A DNA stretch of 64,000 nucleotides from Lethocerus indicus (Eukaryota > Arthropoda > Insecta > Hemiptera > Belostomatidae). The stretch lies in contig JACDQD010000010.1 in assembly GCA_019843655.1 (NCBI GenBank), forward strand, positions 3,207,637 to 3,271,636, written 5' to 3'. The position numbers and the translations under genes are program-made. This document shows positions 13,448 through 27,800 of the stretch, piece after piece; position 1 is the first letter of the stretch; each line of letters opens with the position of its first letter. The notes beneath the pieces were generated by a model. It was not told the origin of the DNA. It saw nothing but the letters and a program-made list of their open reading frames with translations, and searched no databases.

Positions 13448-15917
13448 ATCTTCCAGTTTCCGAAAAACAATAACAGTAGTATATTTATAAAAAAATAGTA
13501 TAATTACTGTGATAGTAAAAAAAACAGAGAATAACAACACAGCTTGGTGTTGAAAATTTTTGGACGAAGTCCTTTTAAATCTTCGGTTTGAAAGAGACCA
13601 TCACGTAATCCGGAGGATGACGAATTTTTATTCTATACATAATAACGCAAGAATGTTGCCAAGACCCTGTCTATCTTAGTAACAATTCACAGAATTCAAG
13701 GTAAACTTCCTCGAGTTCCAACTATTTTCCAACTAATTACTACTAACTAATTCTCCCAGCTAAATAGCTGTGACAAAGATCATAGTTGCCGATTGGGTTG
13801 TATGGGACCTGAGGAAAAAACCGATATTACTTTGAAACGAAACAGACATCGTAAATTTCTATCTTACAGCTTGCCTACCTATGAGTTGCAGGTCATGCCT
13901 ACTTTTTGTGCGCGAGTGTTATTTCTAACTCAATTTATCCAATACGTTTCAATTTTGTCACCATTCTATGTATATAGTCTTCAGGGTTGCAAGATTTCAT
14001 GGAATTACATCCTTACGACGAAGATAATTTTTCTTCGGCGTTGTACGGCCACGGCACGTAATAGTCAGTATTGAGATTTTACGCGAGTAAAATAAATTTT
14101 TGAATCTGCTGACACCAACTAACTTCCAATCATTTTGAAGAACATGCCAGTTTCTAGAATTTATTAAAACGGTCGCCAAAAGTTTCTTTAAATTTTAAAT
14201 AACTGTTTATAAATATTTCATTTATCTACAGTACGTTAACTTCGTCCACCGTCGACAGCGTTCAGTTTCATGTGGGTCAATCAGTTAGGTAGAGTTAAAA
14301 AGAAGAAAAATCCTCGATTGAAAAGAATCAGTCGGTAGAATTATCAAAAACAACAAAAAAAAATCGGCCCATTCACAGACCAGACGCGTGATCAAAAGCA
14401 GGCCATGCGACAGGCATAATCCATATTCGAAACCCTCGCGGTCTCGTTTTATTACGCTTTTAAATGGCACCACGATCGATAAATACATCAATTCTTTTTC
14501 TCTAATAAAATATTCTCAATCACTGCGTAGTATTCCAAAATAGCCGTCGGGGAATAATTATTAAACTTGAAAGTCAATACAATACGTGATTCGAATACTG
14601 AAAAATCGTATGACGTTCCGATGAATAGCAAACATATATTTATTCTTCGTAGTTCAGTCTGAACAATTATAATTTCAGTGGTTAATTACAAACTGAGGAA
14701 ATTAAATACAAAGTTGACAAGAGGCTGATAAGAGTATAACAGCGCCTATTATATGAGCCAATTCCGATAACTTAATCAGAAAACTATTGCATTGTTAAAA
14801 ATGTCGTTACGCTTTCCATTTGAAACATAATATTTATTTCTAAAGTTCTAACAAATTTCCGTTGTAAAAGACGTTTGAACGTCCTCAAAATGGTGATTTC
14901 CTATTTCGCAGTAAGTTTGTAAGACGAGTAATAACTCTGAAAAATGTTACCTGAAAGCGAAAAACCATGTTAATGTGAATCTGCCACGCTTCTTACCTGA
15001 AACAAAAAACAAAACGTTTTAGAACAGGAATGAAATTGACGTAGCAAAGTAAATTTTATAAACTGCATATTGGGCACAGGATGGGGGCGATAAAACTAGA
15101 CCAATTTCGGCCGCCGACCTACCGTCATATCGGGCCTGAGAATATGAGATAACTGAATTCAACCTCTATTATGACAAAGCCGGCTTAAAACTTGGCTCCG
15201 GAGAACGACACGCGAACAAAGTGCAGGAAAGTGAGCACACGCAACAATTAGTCCGGCAAAAGTTTGAAATTTCGATTCCAATAATCGCATCTAACCACGG
15301 TTCGATGCTCTTTAGCCTACCCACTCCTATAGGCAGTAACTCGAAATGTCCGTACATTCAGAGAGAATCAACCGCAGAATTTGATCAAATAACGAATCAA
15401 CTTTGTGTCTATCCTAGATGAAAATTTCTTTTCATTCGGTCCGACAGGAGGTATAAACTTAATGGTATCGTTTGCTGGCATGTGAGTGCAAAATGTAAAT
15501 TAGCAGTGCATTTCATGCAGGACTATTATCTCTAAATGTCTACATAAACGCAGTACCATGGCAGTTGCCATATACATGTAAATAAAAGTACAACGCGGAC
15601 CGGTTTTCATGTATTAACCAATATTTGCACATTATAAACGATAAATTAAAGGAAGTTAAGTATTTGTACATTTTCAATTCGTAACCCAGCTAGTCAACCA
15701 AGCCGCAGGAGGAACTTAAAATTGGTCCAGAGGGCAAAACTTTCACTTGCAGCAAAATAAAGGTTTGGTCGGTTTTATCCTGTCAATATTCTCAATTTAT
15801 GTTACAAATATTAGAAAACAGCTTACACACTGTTTAAAGTTCTGTACACACCTGTTCTGAAATCGTACGAACTCAAGGCGCGATCAATTAAAATTTGCAA
15901 TTTAATGATAATCCGAT
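13448..15917. other. AT-rich non-coding DNA, no gene seen
   Basis: No open frame above about 93 codons and no recognisable motif, repeat or RNA gene. Confidence 0.55.
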
Positions 15918-15986
15918 CCACCACGGCAACTTACCCACCGGGCAGGTCGCTCTGTGCAGGTGCCACAGTTCAAATCCTCGTGGCGG
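15918..15986 (+). other. tRNA-like fragment (degenerate)
   Basis: The segment is 69 bases long. Its ends (CCACCAC and GTGGCGG) can pair as a 7-bp acceptor-like stem with one G-T, and it contains a B-box-like GTTCAAATCC (15968-15977). The T-stem does not pair properly and no good A box is present, so it is not a working tRNA gene. A decayed tRNA pseudogene or the head of a tRNA-derived SINE is possible; chance is also possible. Confidence 0.2.
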
Positions 15987-18900
15987 ATTTGAATTGCAAT
16001 CTGAAATTTCCATGAATGGGATTTGACGGTTTTGGAGCGGTAAATGGTGCGAGAATAAATCCGCGTACACTGTCACAAATAAAATATGCCAGTGTTGACA
16101 GCAAAACTTCCATAAATATCACAGAGAAATGAGAATAAACTAAAAAAACTGTCCAAAAACAAAATCATGTATTAATACGCCAAGGTTAAGAACCAATCAT
16201 TATGTATGGCTTAAACCAGGGTCAGAAAAATAACATGAACAATGACAAGTAACTACAATTTGAAACAGAGGAAGGGATTTATTATTAATCCCCAAAGATC
16301 AGAGAGAGGTTAATTATTGAAACAAATCTCATTGATTAGTGCTTCCTCTTTAGTATAATCCACCGTATTGATTGTTCATAGGTAGGATGGAGAGAGGAAG
16401 TGAGTTAGTTAGAAGATTCAGGAAGCGCGGCAGTTAAGGGGCGGCGTATGCTAAACCGGGAGAGCGGGAGTGAATTACGGGCTGTGCGTGGGCGGACCCG
16501 GCCGGCGTTAGGTAGGCCGGGGGGGGGCACCGATTTATGAACAGGAACCAACTTAAACCGACCCGCAGATAAATTCCGGCCCCCCAACCTTACCAATTTA
16601 CCAATATTGTCGGAAGCAAGCCGACCGAAAGTAGGTTGGGAGGAGGAGAGAAAAAAGAAATCGGGATAGCACGATAAAGAAAATAGCGTACCGACCGATG
16701 GCGCAGAGTCCGAACAACTGCAATAAAGTCTCATCAATATTCAACGCCGAGGATGCGTTCTGGGAATAACTCCGGACGAAAGTATTCCCAAATATCCCAA
16801 ATGGCCAAAATTACAAGTTGAAGTTATCTAGAATCAACATGCACAAACATTTCATGAAAACTAATAGTAGCAATGTGAGTGTGACAAAATCGTTATCTCG
16901 TAGTTTTAAAACTACGTACGCAATTACTTCACAGTAAAATACACTGTTTAAATAATGATATAAATCTTCAATATTTATTCAAGAATGTATATTATACATC
17001 GCAAACACTCAATGGATACTGAAAAAAGGCCGATAGATTAGTTCTTAACAACTAAACTACTACACTGATTAATTCACGCATGATTAACCCTTTACGCAAT
17101 TGAGTATATCAGTAATCAATTTAAGGAGTGGCTGAGAGACCCGCGTTTGTTATCTTATCTGTGTATTTCTCCGTTCCTCGTTACAGCTTCTGAGTGAATA
17201 CGGATTAATTTATGTATGTACGGACTGCGTACAATCGTAGTCGTTTAATGGCATAATTAAAAACGAAAATTGCATCGGTCACATATTCTCAACACAGACT
17301 TCCCTAATTCATAAAATTAATATAATCAATCAACAGAAGAAAAGACCCCCTTCTGAAGTGTTCATCAGTTCTTAGCGAACAAATGCCTGAAGAGACTGTT
17401 GAATAAAATAGTATTATAGTATAACAAGACAAGTGGCAGGAGGTGGAGTGGTTTAGGATCACCGCTCCGATCCAATTCTGTTTTCAGTTTCGGAACAATG
17501 CCCGATAAACAGCAATTTAAAAAAATCCCCACGAAAAAAGAACAGTACAAAATGAGAAAAAAAGGTAGGATTTAAAGAGGAAATTGGAATTAATTGATTT
17601 CGGCACGCTCTTCAATTAAAATCGAAAATTCGTTCCGGAACATTTCGCAATTACATCCTCCAGTTTATACGTTCCGCCCCATTGGATGCGTTGTTAACAA
17701 TTAAAAAAACTAAATTGGAAAATAACAATGCTCGAAATTCATGCTGCAGTATGGCCGGGAATTCGAAGACGTATCAGTTGTGTTTCGGATAACACCTCTG
17801 ACTACTTAATGTTCTCCTAACACTATATATTATTTATTGTTCATCGTAGAGGAAACAAAAAAAACCTGGCATTGATACAATGTACGTAGACACTGAATAA
17901 GATTTTGATGAGCACTCAATTTATTGTATCTCGATTCTGATGTAATTATACTAAGTGTACGTAATACGCGTGCAAAATGTTTAAAGCATAAACAACGGTC
18001 AACTGAGCAAAATCAAATACGGGAATTGCCATAATTACTGCGCCGTCGCTTCACATTTATACAGTGAAATGCCAGTTACGATATGCGATATTTTGTCACT
18101 GAAAAAATAATTAAACACGGGTAAAAATATAAAACTAGTTACAAAATGAAAGTTCAAGAAAGTTTCTGCCTGAATGTAATTATTTCCGAATATGTGATTT
18201 TATCTTTTCCTAAACTTTAATGCTTCAAAAAAACAAATGTCCCCAGCATTGCCTGATCTGAATTTGCGATCTGATCGTGAACTTGGGCGCGACTTTATTT
18301 GGCAAGGCCACAAAAAACTAGATGACGTCAATATCAATTGTAGGCAGGCCAGATAATACAATGTAAATGTGACTTATAATTTTGATAGAGTAGTTTTGTT
18401 TTCTGCCAAGACAAAGTTTCGTTTTCTTATTATTGTAATCAACAATGACAGATGATTTGACTTGTGAATGTTCAATCAAATAAAACAATAATAATCAATT
18501 AAAACAAAATGATATTATAAGCATTTGTATATTGAACTGTGCGGTTCAATTAATTTTCTGTATTTTCCAACACATCATATTTTCCGGCATTTACGTTATC
18601 AGTAAACAAAAGCCGCACTTCCTCAAAGTTTTTATAAGTTCTCGGGAATTACGGAGTCATCTCAGCACTGCAGATATAAATATTAAAAAGCGGAAATCAT
18701 AAACATTCAGATATGATTTGTTATAATTATCTGTTTCAGTATCAAGTTCCGTCAAATGGCTCTAGAAATAATCGCTTGAGAAATTAAGAGCGTTATCATT
18801 TAAAAAAAACATGTTTTATATGCAAGATGTCGGTAAATAAATTACTAGGGATGACGAAACCTTCTAATAATGTGATAGTGTTATTGGCTATAACATACAA

Positions 18901-21900
18901 TACATTCATGCTTGTGTTGTGTGTTTGGCCCGGGTATGGGAGGTCAGTTACAGTTACGACTACTGACATCAGAATTACTGTACTGATTGTTACGAACCCA
19001 ACACTGTAACAGTAAAAATGTAAAACGGACCTGTCACGCCTCTTAATTGTGGTGCCCTCCTCATTATTTGGTCCGGTTTCGACTTCTCGCCACAGTCAGA
19101 AAGCAATTAACAATTAGGTTATTGATGATTACTAAAGTGATTAAAGTCTATAACTAATATACTTGATTATAACTTCACGATATACCGGGCTACTTTCGAC
19201 CGACCGCCTGTGACACAAAACTAGATGGTTATATCGATAATATTACGTGCCGCCACAGTAATCTCGTCAGCACATATACAAACAGCGTGGAGTCCAATTC
19301 ACGACCTGCGCAAGGCATATACAGCGTAACACACCCAGATATATGTATTCTGGGTGGGCCGTGAGCTAGACACGACTATACTAGGCTTATTCAAATATAC
19401 CGAGAATGGATCGCGGTCGTTTGAAAAGTGTTCTGAACGCTTTTGTAAAATATCACCGTCTTTCCTCAGGTCTCGGTCTTTCTGGGCGGCGTTCGTGAAA
19501 GTCTCGCTCTCAATACTAACCGGCGACTGGTTCTTTAACCTTAAATTCTCGACTAATTTACTCTTCTTCATCACGATCTCATTCTCGCCGCGGGGTTTCT
19601 CCCCGTAAATCTCCGTTAAAGAAACTTTTCCTCCTTTCCAAGCGAAGCGCCTTCTCCCCCCAACCCGATCGGGGAAACCTCGCGCGGAGGAAAAACCTTA
19701 ATCCGCCTGTCCGTAGATGAGAATTTTCCGTGATAGAATCTAGGGCTAAAACGGCGAATGTTACCGCGGTCAAGAGAGATAACGGGCCGGTCGTTGGAAC
19801 GCTGTTCCGGACGCAGATACGAGTTTGCATTGAAAACAAAGCGCGAGCCGGAACCTGCCTGGTCTTATATGGTGGGAGCGTCAAGTGTTCCACCCGCGGG
19901 GACCACGTTGTGGGCGGACAACACGCCTCCGCTAATTCCCAACGAGGACAGCCGGCAGGCAATTTAAATTGAACGCATTGATATTTCAGCCCGCTCCAAA
20001 TCGGCCGAAAGATAGTTCAAATAGGGCCTGAATTAGTGCTCGAATCGCATAAATTATTTGGTTCAGAAAATACAATATATTACGGTAATTCTGAAACCTG
20101 TAAGAGCCACAAGATAAAACAATCCATAAGAAGAAAAACAGTACAACTGTCACAAGATCAAACATTACCTAGATTGTCTATATGTGTAAAATTTATGATA
20201 AAAACATATGATATTATAATTATTACAATGTCTAGTAAACAATAGTTTAACCGACAAAAGCAATATAAAAGTATTGCGTACTGTTATATTTTATTGAATT
20301 TAAAATGTGTGGCTGCATTATTGTTTAATAACTTAAATATATGTTGTATATAGTATATATGGTTGATTTTTCACTGCAATCAGTTACTTGACTTTTCTCT
20401 CTTCCTCTGTTTACAATACGTTAGGTTATCAGAAGGAGCGCCTACGCGACATTCGAGAGGTTTAGGAAATTTGAAATTTCGGACAATGACGCACTTACGC
20501 TGCCCTTATAATTGACAGTGGGTAGTCCAAGATCTGACTACTAGATAGCGCTCTGACGACCCTGACCCACAGTGCGCTTCACGGACCCCGACGGAACTAC
20601 GCCTACCATGCAAATGCGAGCCTGATTTCGGTTAAGTATTTGTTGAGTAATGACCACAATGTTTGGGGCAGATTGGGAAATCGAAAAATTATGCATTCGG
20701 GTACAGTTTACGTATGCAATTTCTGGAAGCTGAAACACATAGAGTTTCAAGTCAGTGAAAAATCGGAGAGTGAATACCGTCGTTGGGGACTGTATTAGCT
20801 CCACCCAAATTTAACAGGAGGGACATAAAAATGTATGCAAAATATATTGAAATGGAGGAAAACCAACGTTGCTATAAGTTTCATCATAGTTCGCTCCCCG
20901 GATAATAAAAAAACGAGCATTTGTGGTCTCCGGAGTATAAGATATTAATTTACAGTTTCTAATGTTTGCATGTACACGTAAATATTGGATTACTTTACCA
21001 CTCAAATTAACATATATAACAATGACAATACCCATGGAGGCCTGGTTGTATGTAGTAACAACATATGCATGTATGAATACGGCAATAAGAGAATTTGTTA
21101 CAGCTAAAAGTGAAAAACTGAAAACCTGTGTTGGTTTTGTTAAATTCTCAGTAAGTAAAGTTGGAATAACTTTTTTAAAATTGTTGCCAGCGAGAAGTTT
21201 GGCTCTTCGACCTCAAAAAAGTTCCCGCCCACCGTACTAACCGGGTGAAAATAGCGCTTGTTCACAACAGGGAATGCTTTCACATCGCTGCTGCAAAAAA
21301 CGATGAAATCCGATGATGTTAGGGGCTGATTTTACGAAAGAGTGGGCAACTCTAAACAGTCTAAAAACAGCCCTGTGTCTTAGCATAGTCGTACGCGTAT
21401 ACGCTATCGGGGCTGTTCTTTCAGAAGGCGCCCCGCGGAAAATACGCAGTGGTGTGGCAGATTACTCAGGGCGGATATATTCGCGGCCCTTTCTCACGGT
21501 CCGGGAAAGCGGAAAAACCAAGGGAAGGAGGACGGGGGGGGTTCTCGGGTGACAAATGAAAATACATGGGTTCGGATTTGGGCGGGAGCCTAAGGCAAAT
21601 GAGCGCCCGACTCCAAGCGAGAGAGACAGAGAGAGAAAGAGTATGTAAAAGAAAAGAGAGTGAGAGGAGAGAGAGAGATAGGGGGGAAACAGGAACGCAA
21701 TGAGAGAGAATACATCCTCTCAAAATCCTGATATTTACGAGGCTCACGCCCTATCTCCTCTTGGCCAGGACCTACAAGGCATATAACCCGGCGGCTATAT
21801 ATCACTTTCACAATTGAGGCGTTTCATAATACTGGGACCCGGTTTAGACGGCGGTAACCGCCACGGGAATACTTACATTTTTTTCCAGTGGCTCAACCAA

Positions 21901-24796
21901 AATAAAGTATAACAATTTTGTACAAAATCTAAAATTATGATTTACCTACAATGTTCTATAGGTTGCTATTGGAAGTATTTTATCAGTGTGTAAAATAACA
22001 CAGTAATAGTAAATTTGAAAAGAAAACAAAAATCATCAATAAGGTATAATCAACCTTTTTCATTATAAGTAAAATTGTGGAATGTTACTATGATGAGTTT
22101 GATCAGAAGGTGGACTTGATTAAGAGTGTTTACTAAAATAAACAAGGATTTATTACGTACTATTCTCGGGATTTTTTTTGTACCAAATTTCTGTTGAACG
22201 CAATGCGTATTGTATTTGGCTTTATAACAATTTCGGACAGGTTGTGGGAAGCGGCGAATTACAGTCCACCCAAACAGACAGTTTAAAAGTTTAAAGCTGT
22301 GAGAAAGATAAAGCTCGGAACACTTTCACAAATAAAAATGAAAATTAGTTGGACAATGTATTTTCAAAATACCGGTGTTTATGATGTTCACGCTGAACTG
22401 TGTGGCATCTAGCCGGCGATCTACGAACTCCGTCACGGGTTTCCAAAAACTCAATGTCCACGTTTATTCTATGGACGCCATGCGGGTTCGAAATAGCTTT
22501 TAAAAATCGACAAAACTAGACCTGGGACCTCAGAAAGGCCAGTGTACTTCATTATTGGCACGAGCCGCGTACGTCTGTTGGCGGGCGGAATTTTGAATTG
22601 CAAATAACTCCAATCAACTCCGCAGCGCGCGCGCGATCTACAGAAGATAGCATACATTGTCGCCATAATAGAGACAATAATAGCGCAGTGTTGCACTCTG
22701 ATGAAAAGTGAAATTTGAATGATCTTTCTGCGTACAATATTCACAGAATCAAGCGGCAATATACTAGCAATTTCCATCAATAAGCTGACAATAACAACTC
22801 GAGGGCCACAAAACATCAATAAACGTCAATTTGGCTGGAAGAAGAACAGGGTGGATTTTTATTTTATTTCATTACAGTGAAACAGTGAAATATCAGCGTT
22901 CTGTTTGGCCTCTATATCTTACCGTTTTCATCTGTGCAAGAACGCAGCCTTATTTGGTAAAAGACACGGTCACAGAGGGGGTCGCTAGCTTTCTCCAGCT
23001 AGGCGTGCGTCTATTTCGAAAAAAAAAGAAATTTTAAAAACTATACATTAACTGATATCATATTATCTTACTAAAACCAGAAATTTCCCCTTGGAGAAAG
23101 CGACAATTTCCCTCGTCTAATTTCTAATTTAAAACGTGCACTCATGGCGATTTGTCTTAGGTTTTATTTCAATACTTCGAAATATATGATTGTCTAGAAC
23201 CAACATTATATTCTCGTTAACATGAGAAGTTATACAAAAGCAACTCAGACAATAGGCGGATAAACATAATAATATCCAACACGATCCCATATTTGCCCCG
23301 ATTAAGACGCTCATGAAAGGCCACAACATAATTGAAAATAATGAGGTTGAAGTTAAACAAAACGAAAACAACAATTTGACCTCGATAATAGCCCAAAATA
23401 AACGGATTAAAACCTCATAAATAAGGTACATCAGGTGTATATATAAACCGATAGAACTCACTTATCACCCACGTTATCTGCTCTGGTTAAAACCCAAAAA
23501 TGAATAATGAAGTATTATATACCGTGTGTAGTTCAAAAATTGAAATTTTCGGTAAACAATATTTCCTTTTAAATTTCGAAAGTAAAAAGGGTTTCGACCA
23601 AAGGATTAATTCTGAACGTTATTTATCAAGACAAGAATTGAACTCCCAGTGTGAATCCACATTCACTCTCTTTTAGCGTATGCAGACCAGACACTTGATA
23701 ATAATCGGTCTCCCATTAAAGTACTGGTATCAGTATAGTCACTTTCCACCTTTCTACAGAACATAAATTCTCATCATAATTCTAATTTATAAATTCAGCA
23801 GGTACGTACAAGTACAAATTAGTTGAAAGTGATTCTCTATTGTAGAAATTATTCCCCCTATAAAAAGAAAATATCAACTGAAATTATTTTATAAAGAGTT
23901 TATAATCTTTTGTCGAATTATTGGCACCGCCTAGTTTGTAATAACCACATGATTAATGATACATTCGTCCGAACATCTGACACATCGAGGTGTGAAAAGT
24001 CGCAAAAATCCCTGACAAAATGGAGGAGGATACAGATTGGGCCGGGGGATATGAAACGGTCGCTAACAATAATTGGCCAATCGATGACTTTGGGGGTGTG
24101 AACGGGAACGGAAAAAGAAAAAGAAGAATAGGAGAGCGAAGGGCTGAGCCAAAGACGAGAAGGGGGTAACATGGCGGAAAAGCCGGGTTCTTTACAGGCC
24201 CCAATAAAGATGGAAAGGGAGTGGCGGGCGCACTCGGAATACGCCATTAGTAGGCCCGTCAATCATCCCTTCTGGCCAGAAACAAAGGCTTCGGTTCATC
24301 CCAGTTTTTTTAACTCCCAGAAGAAGTTCCCAATCTGAGATTCAAAAACTTTAGACAGCCAGTAAGGAACATTGTAAGGTTGGAATAATTCAAGGCGAAA
24401 ATAAACTCAATTTAGTTTACAGAGATTTGTTGATAGCATTGTTACATCACACCCCTAATTCAAGGGGGGCATTAAATTTAGATATTTGACCTGTATAATA
24501 TATCATGGGTCTCACGACCGATATCACATTAACTGCACGCATGATGAGAACAACCGCACATGACATAAAGCAAATCGGGGTTTTATTGTGTAACATTCCC
24601 GATAACCATACCAACCTTGTGGACAATATGAGTATGTATTATATTCGTGCATCATATTTTATATCCAAGGAAAAATAAAGTATTTGTAAACTGTAATTTG
24701 ACACGTACAAGAGTATTCAACGCGATGCGTCGCTGAGATCGTACTTATCCGGGGCTATAAATAGACACAATAAATAAAAAACATTCATCGCTTATT
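15987..24796. other. AT-rich non-coding DNA with GC patches
   Basis: No gene is recognised. GC-richer patches occur near 16420-16760, 19400-20000, 21400-21870 and 24000-24270, each with overlapping open frames of 70-127 codons on both strands and no known domain. A GA-rich run lies around 21622-21690 and a (GC)5 run near 22624. I see no splice-supported exon. Confidence 0.4.
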
Positions 24797-24837
24797 AGCG
24801 GCGGCCCTGCACCGAGCTTAAGGGTTCGATCCCCGAG
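24797..24837 (+). repeat. Possible half of a tRNA-derived SINE
   Basis: A near-consensus B box (GGTTCGATCC, 24823-24832) follows GCACCGAG-type sequence, resembling the anticodon-to-T-arm half of tRNA-derived SINEs of arthropods. No A box or acceptor stem pairs with it, so it would be a truncated, inactive fragment. Confidence 0.3.
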
Positions 24838-27800
24838 TAGATAGAAACTTATTAGAAAATCAAGATAGAACAAAAACTAAATAAGTAATTTATTCCCCCT
24901 AAATCCCCCAATCGCTTATTACCGTGTTCAGCTTATCGTCATATCTTCGGGGCGTGTCTATCAATCTAAATTATGAAATTCTCTTAAACGGCCTCTAGAA
25001 TGAGGAATATTAAATCTGATTGTTCGGACTCTACCTTGGAAGAGTACTAAGAATAAGAAATATATAATATAAATAGCAATAAATATTTTGATTACGTTTT
25101 ATAATGACATATGTTACATATTTATAACAAAAATAAAGAAATAATAAATCAAAATAAATATATGCGCATAACCACTGCCGCCAGATGAATAGCGGAAGGA
25201 ATGTATAAACAGCCTATTTCCCACTCGATTCGTGAACGTGTGTGATACAAACCAATAACCCGTGACATGTTCCTATGTCTTCTCAATTATTTCGGCCGGT
25301 TATAGGCTAATTCTGGTCACATTTCGGTTAGCTGAATGGCCACTGTGCGGTTTCATAAATCCATTTCTAAATAACGGCCAACCGGATCTACACGTTTAGT
25401 CGACGCTCACTTTCAAATTAGCTCATTATTTACTGGCATTCATGGCCGTTCGAAATAAATTTTCTAGGCGACGTTTAATTAAAGTCCAAAACCGCAATCG
25501 ATTCTTCCTCGTTCCGCGATAAATTGTTTTCTACCTGTTTGACCAGAACTCTTAAATTGTAACAATGCGGTCGTTTGCGGATCGTACAGGACGAAAAAAA
25601 AACTGTATTTGCCCAAATCAAAAATATAAAGCAAACTACTGCTCATGCCGCGGGGAAGGCAAAACAAATTCAATGAAGGCATATAGAAAAGCTTTCACGC
25701 GATAAAAGTTAAACCCAAGCGGCTAAGAATAGTCACGCGATCGGTACAACCAACGGTGGGCCCAACCGACGGCCATTTCGGGCACTGCTACATAAACAAG
25801 TTTAAAAACATGTACCGCCGCGTTACATAAATTAAACGGTTTCGTACATTAGGTTGACCGGTAACGAATGTTTTCAATTTGTTACTCTTGCACGCACGTA
25901 TAAATATCAGTACAAGCAACTGACCCGAGGACTCCATCAACTAATCATGTCATTGAAAAATATAGTTATTCCTTTTCGATACTAAAATAACGTGCTACTT
26001 GACGGGTTATCTTAAACGTCTATTCGTCTTTTATGACAGAAACAATTGTTCTGTTAAATGCCTAGTTGTGATTAAGGCTCGAAAGGACATCGTTCTAGTC
26101 CTAACCTTGAAGGATAACAAAGTTTTCATTAAATACAAAAATAAGATTTAGGTCAATTAACCAAGGACGTTTAGGTTATGATAAAAGAAGTGGCTGAGTA
26201 AGATATAAGAAGTAATATGTTTGTTTGGATCGAGTGACAGGGGCTACACATGCAGCGGAGCTCATACCTGACGTCAGTACTGAGGTAATTGCCATCATAT
26301 ATTTATACTTACTGATAAACAATTCCTATAATATTATTTTTTATCATTTTATTCCGTACTATTTCTGCCCCACTATCCTAATTATAATGGTAATTTTGAC
26401 TTGAATGACATAATTATTGTCTCCTGGTGTGAAATAATTTGAAGGATTCTTCGTGTCCATAACAGCATAAGACTGGAATAAAGTGGAATTAACAATTATA
26501 CTAAATTGTTAATCTGGACGGTTTCAACAAAACCACAGAATAAAACATTCAGGTCATGTACACATCATTAGTCGAAGGATTAGGAACGATTTCCAATCGT
26601 CGAATATTCTAATAGACAGGAGCGATCGGATTAGAAAGTCGCCACGTAAATGGAGAAATTAAACGAGATTTTAAAACGGATAAACCAGCGGTCCGATAAA
26701 GAGATTTACATAAGTCGACACTTATGCTGACTTGGGCCCGATAAGAATCTATCTTGTCTGGATTACAGCATAATCAAGTTTAGGCCACAGTTAATCATTA
26801 ATCGATCATTAACACCTAAAGAGGTAACTTATTTGATTACGATTAGGTTTTGTTATATAAGCGAGTGTGTCGCCTGTCTCAGAAGCAACTTAACCACCCC
26901 TTCAAAGTTGTACTCAAAGAACTTAAAATTTGCAGCATTCTCCAGTTTCATTGAACTCGGGGTTGAACGAGTTTACGCCGCATCGCTCTATCCATGGAGT
27001 TAAGTCGGAATTCCCCTCACTTAAATTACACCTTATCCCTAACCCTACTCTCATTATATATGGGTGCTTCGCCTGCGTTATTGAAACGCTCACGTAATTC
27101 AGGGAAAGGGTATTTTCCCGGACAAGTGGATTAAGATATTTCCTCTGCGTGGTTTCTCACATCGTCGGAGGCAATGTGAACAGGAATAGGAAGAAGGAGG
27201 AAAAGCCTAACGAAGATTCGCAGGCAGAATAAGACCACGATGAAGAGGAATAAATTATTTCGGAAGTTATGGTTAAATAACCGGTCGGAATAAAGTATTG
27301 AGGGCACACAACATAAATAGTGCATTTCCTGCATAAATTTCACGAATTATAGGTATTTGTAATTCGCTCCCGCCAAAAGTAGGCAATACAGCATAAGTGC
27401 ATGAACTCGAGCGTGTATCAATCTCAAGCGACCACTGGCGTAAACAGTAATTTTCTGCCCATTGGTTTCAGGTAGGCGGAGGCCTGCAACGAGGCCGCGG
27501 GCATATCGTTGAACTTTAAGACGAACCGTGCACGAACTTAAATTTATAGTCAAGTTCACAGGTCCCCAACAGTCCCTGTCTCGACAACAGCCCACTCTCT
27601 TCGACGCCGGTACGGACGCCGCGTAAATCAACCGACCGCGGTATTAAGCCCAACAAATCAAATACAACCGAACGCGGGAAATATTCGGCTAACATTTAAA
27701 TAACAAATTGGGCACCCCGCGTATGCAGTGTCGAAGCACAATAATTATTTTATACTTTGTTAGCACGCAGCCGCAACAGCCCAAGGGTCAGAGGTCTAAA

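Noticed and set aside
19579..19972. 127-codon minus frame and two + frames
   Set aside because: A GC-rich, stop-poor patch is open on both strands, with no domain or splice support.
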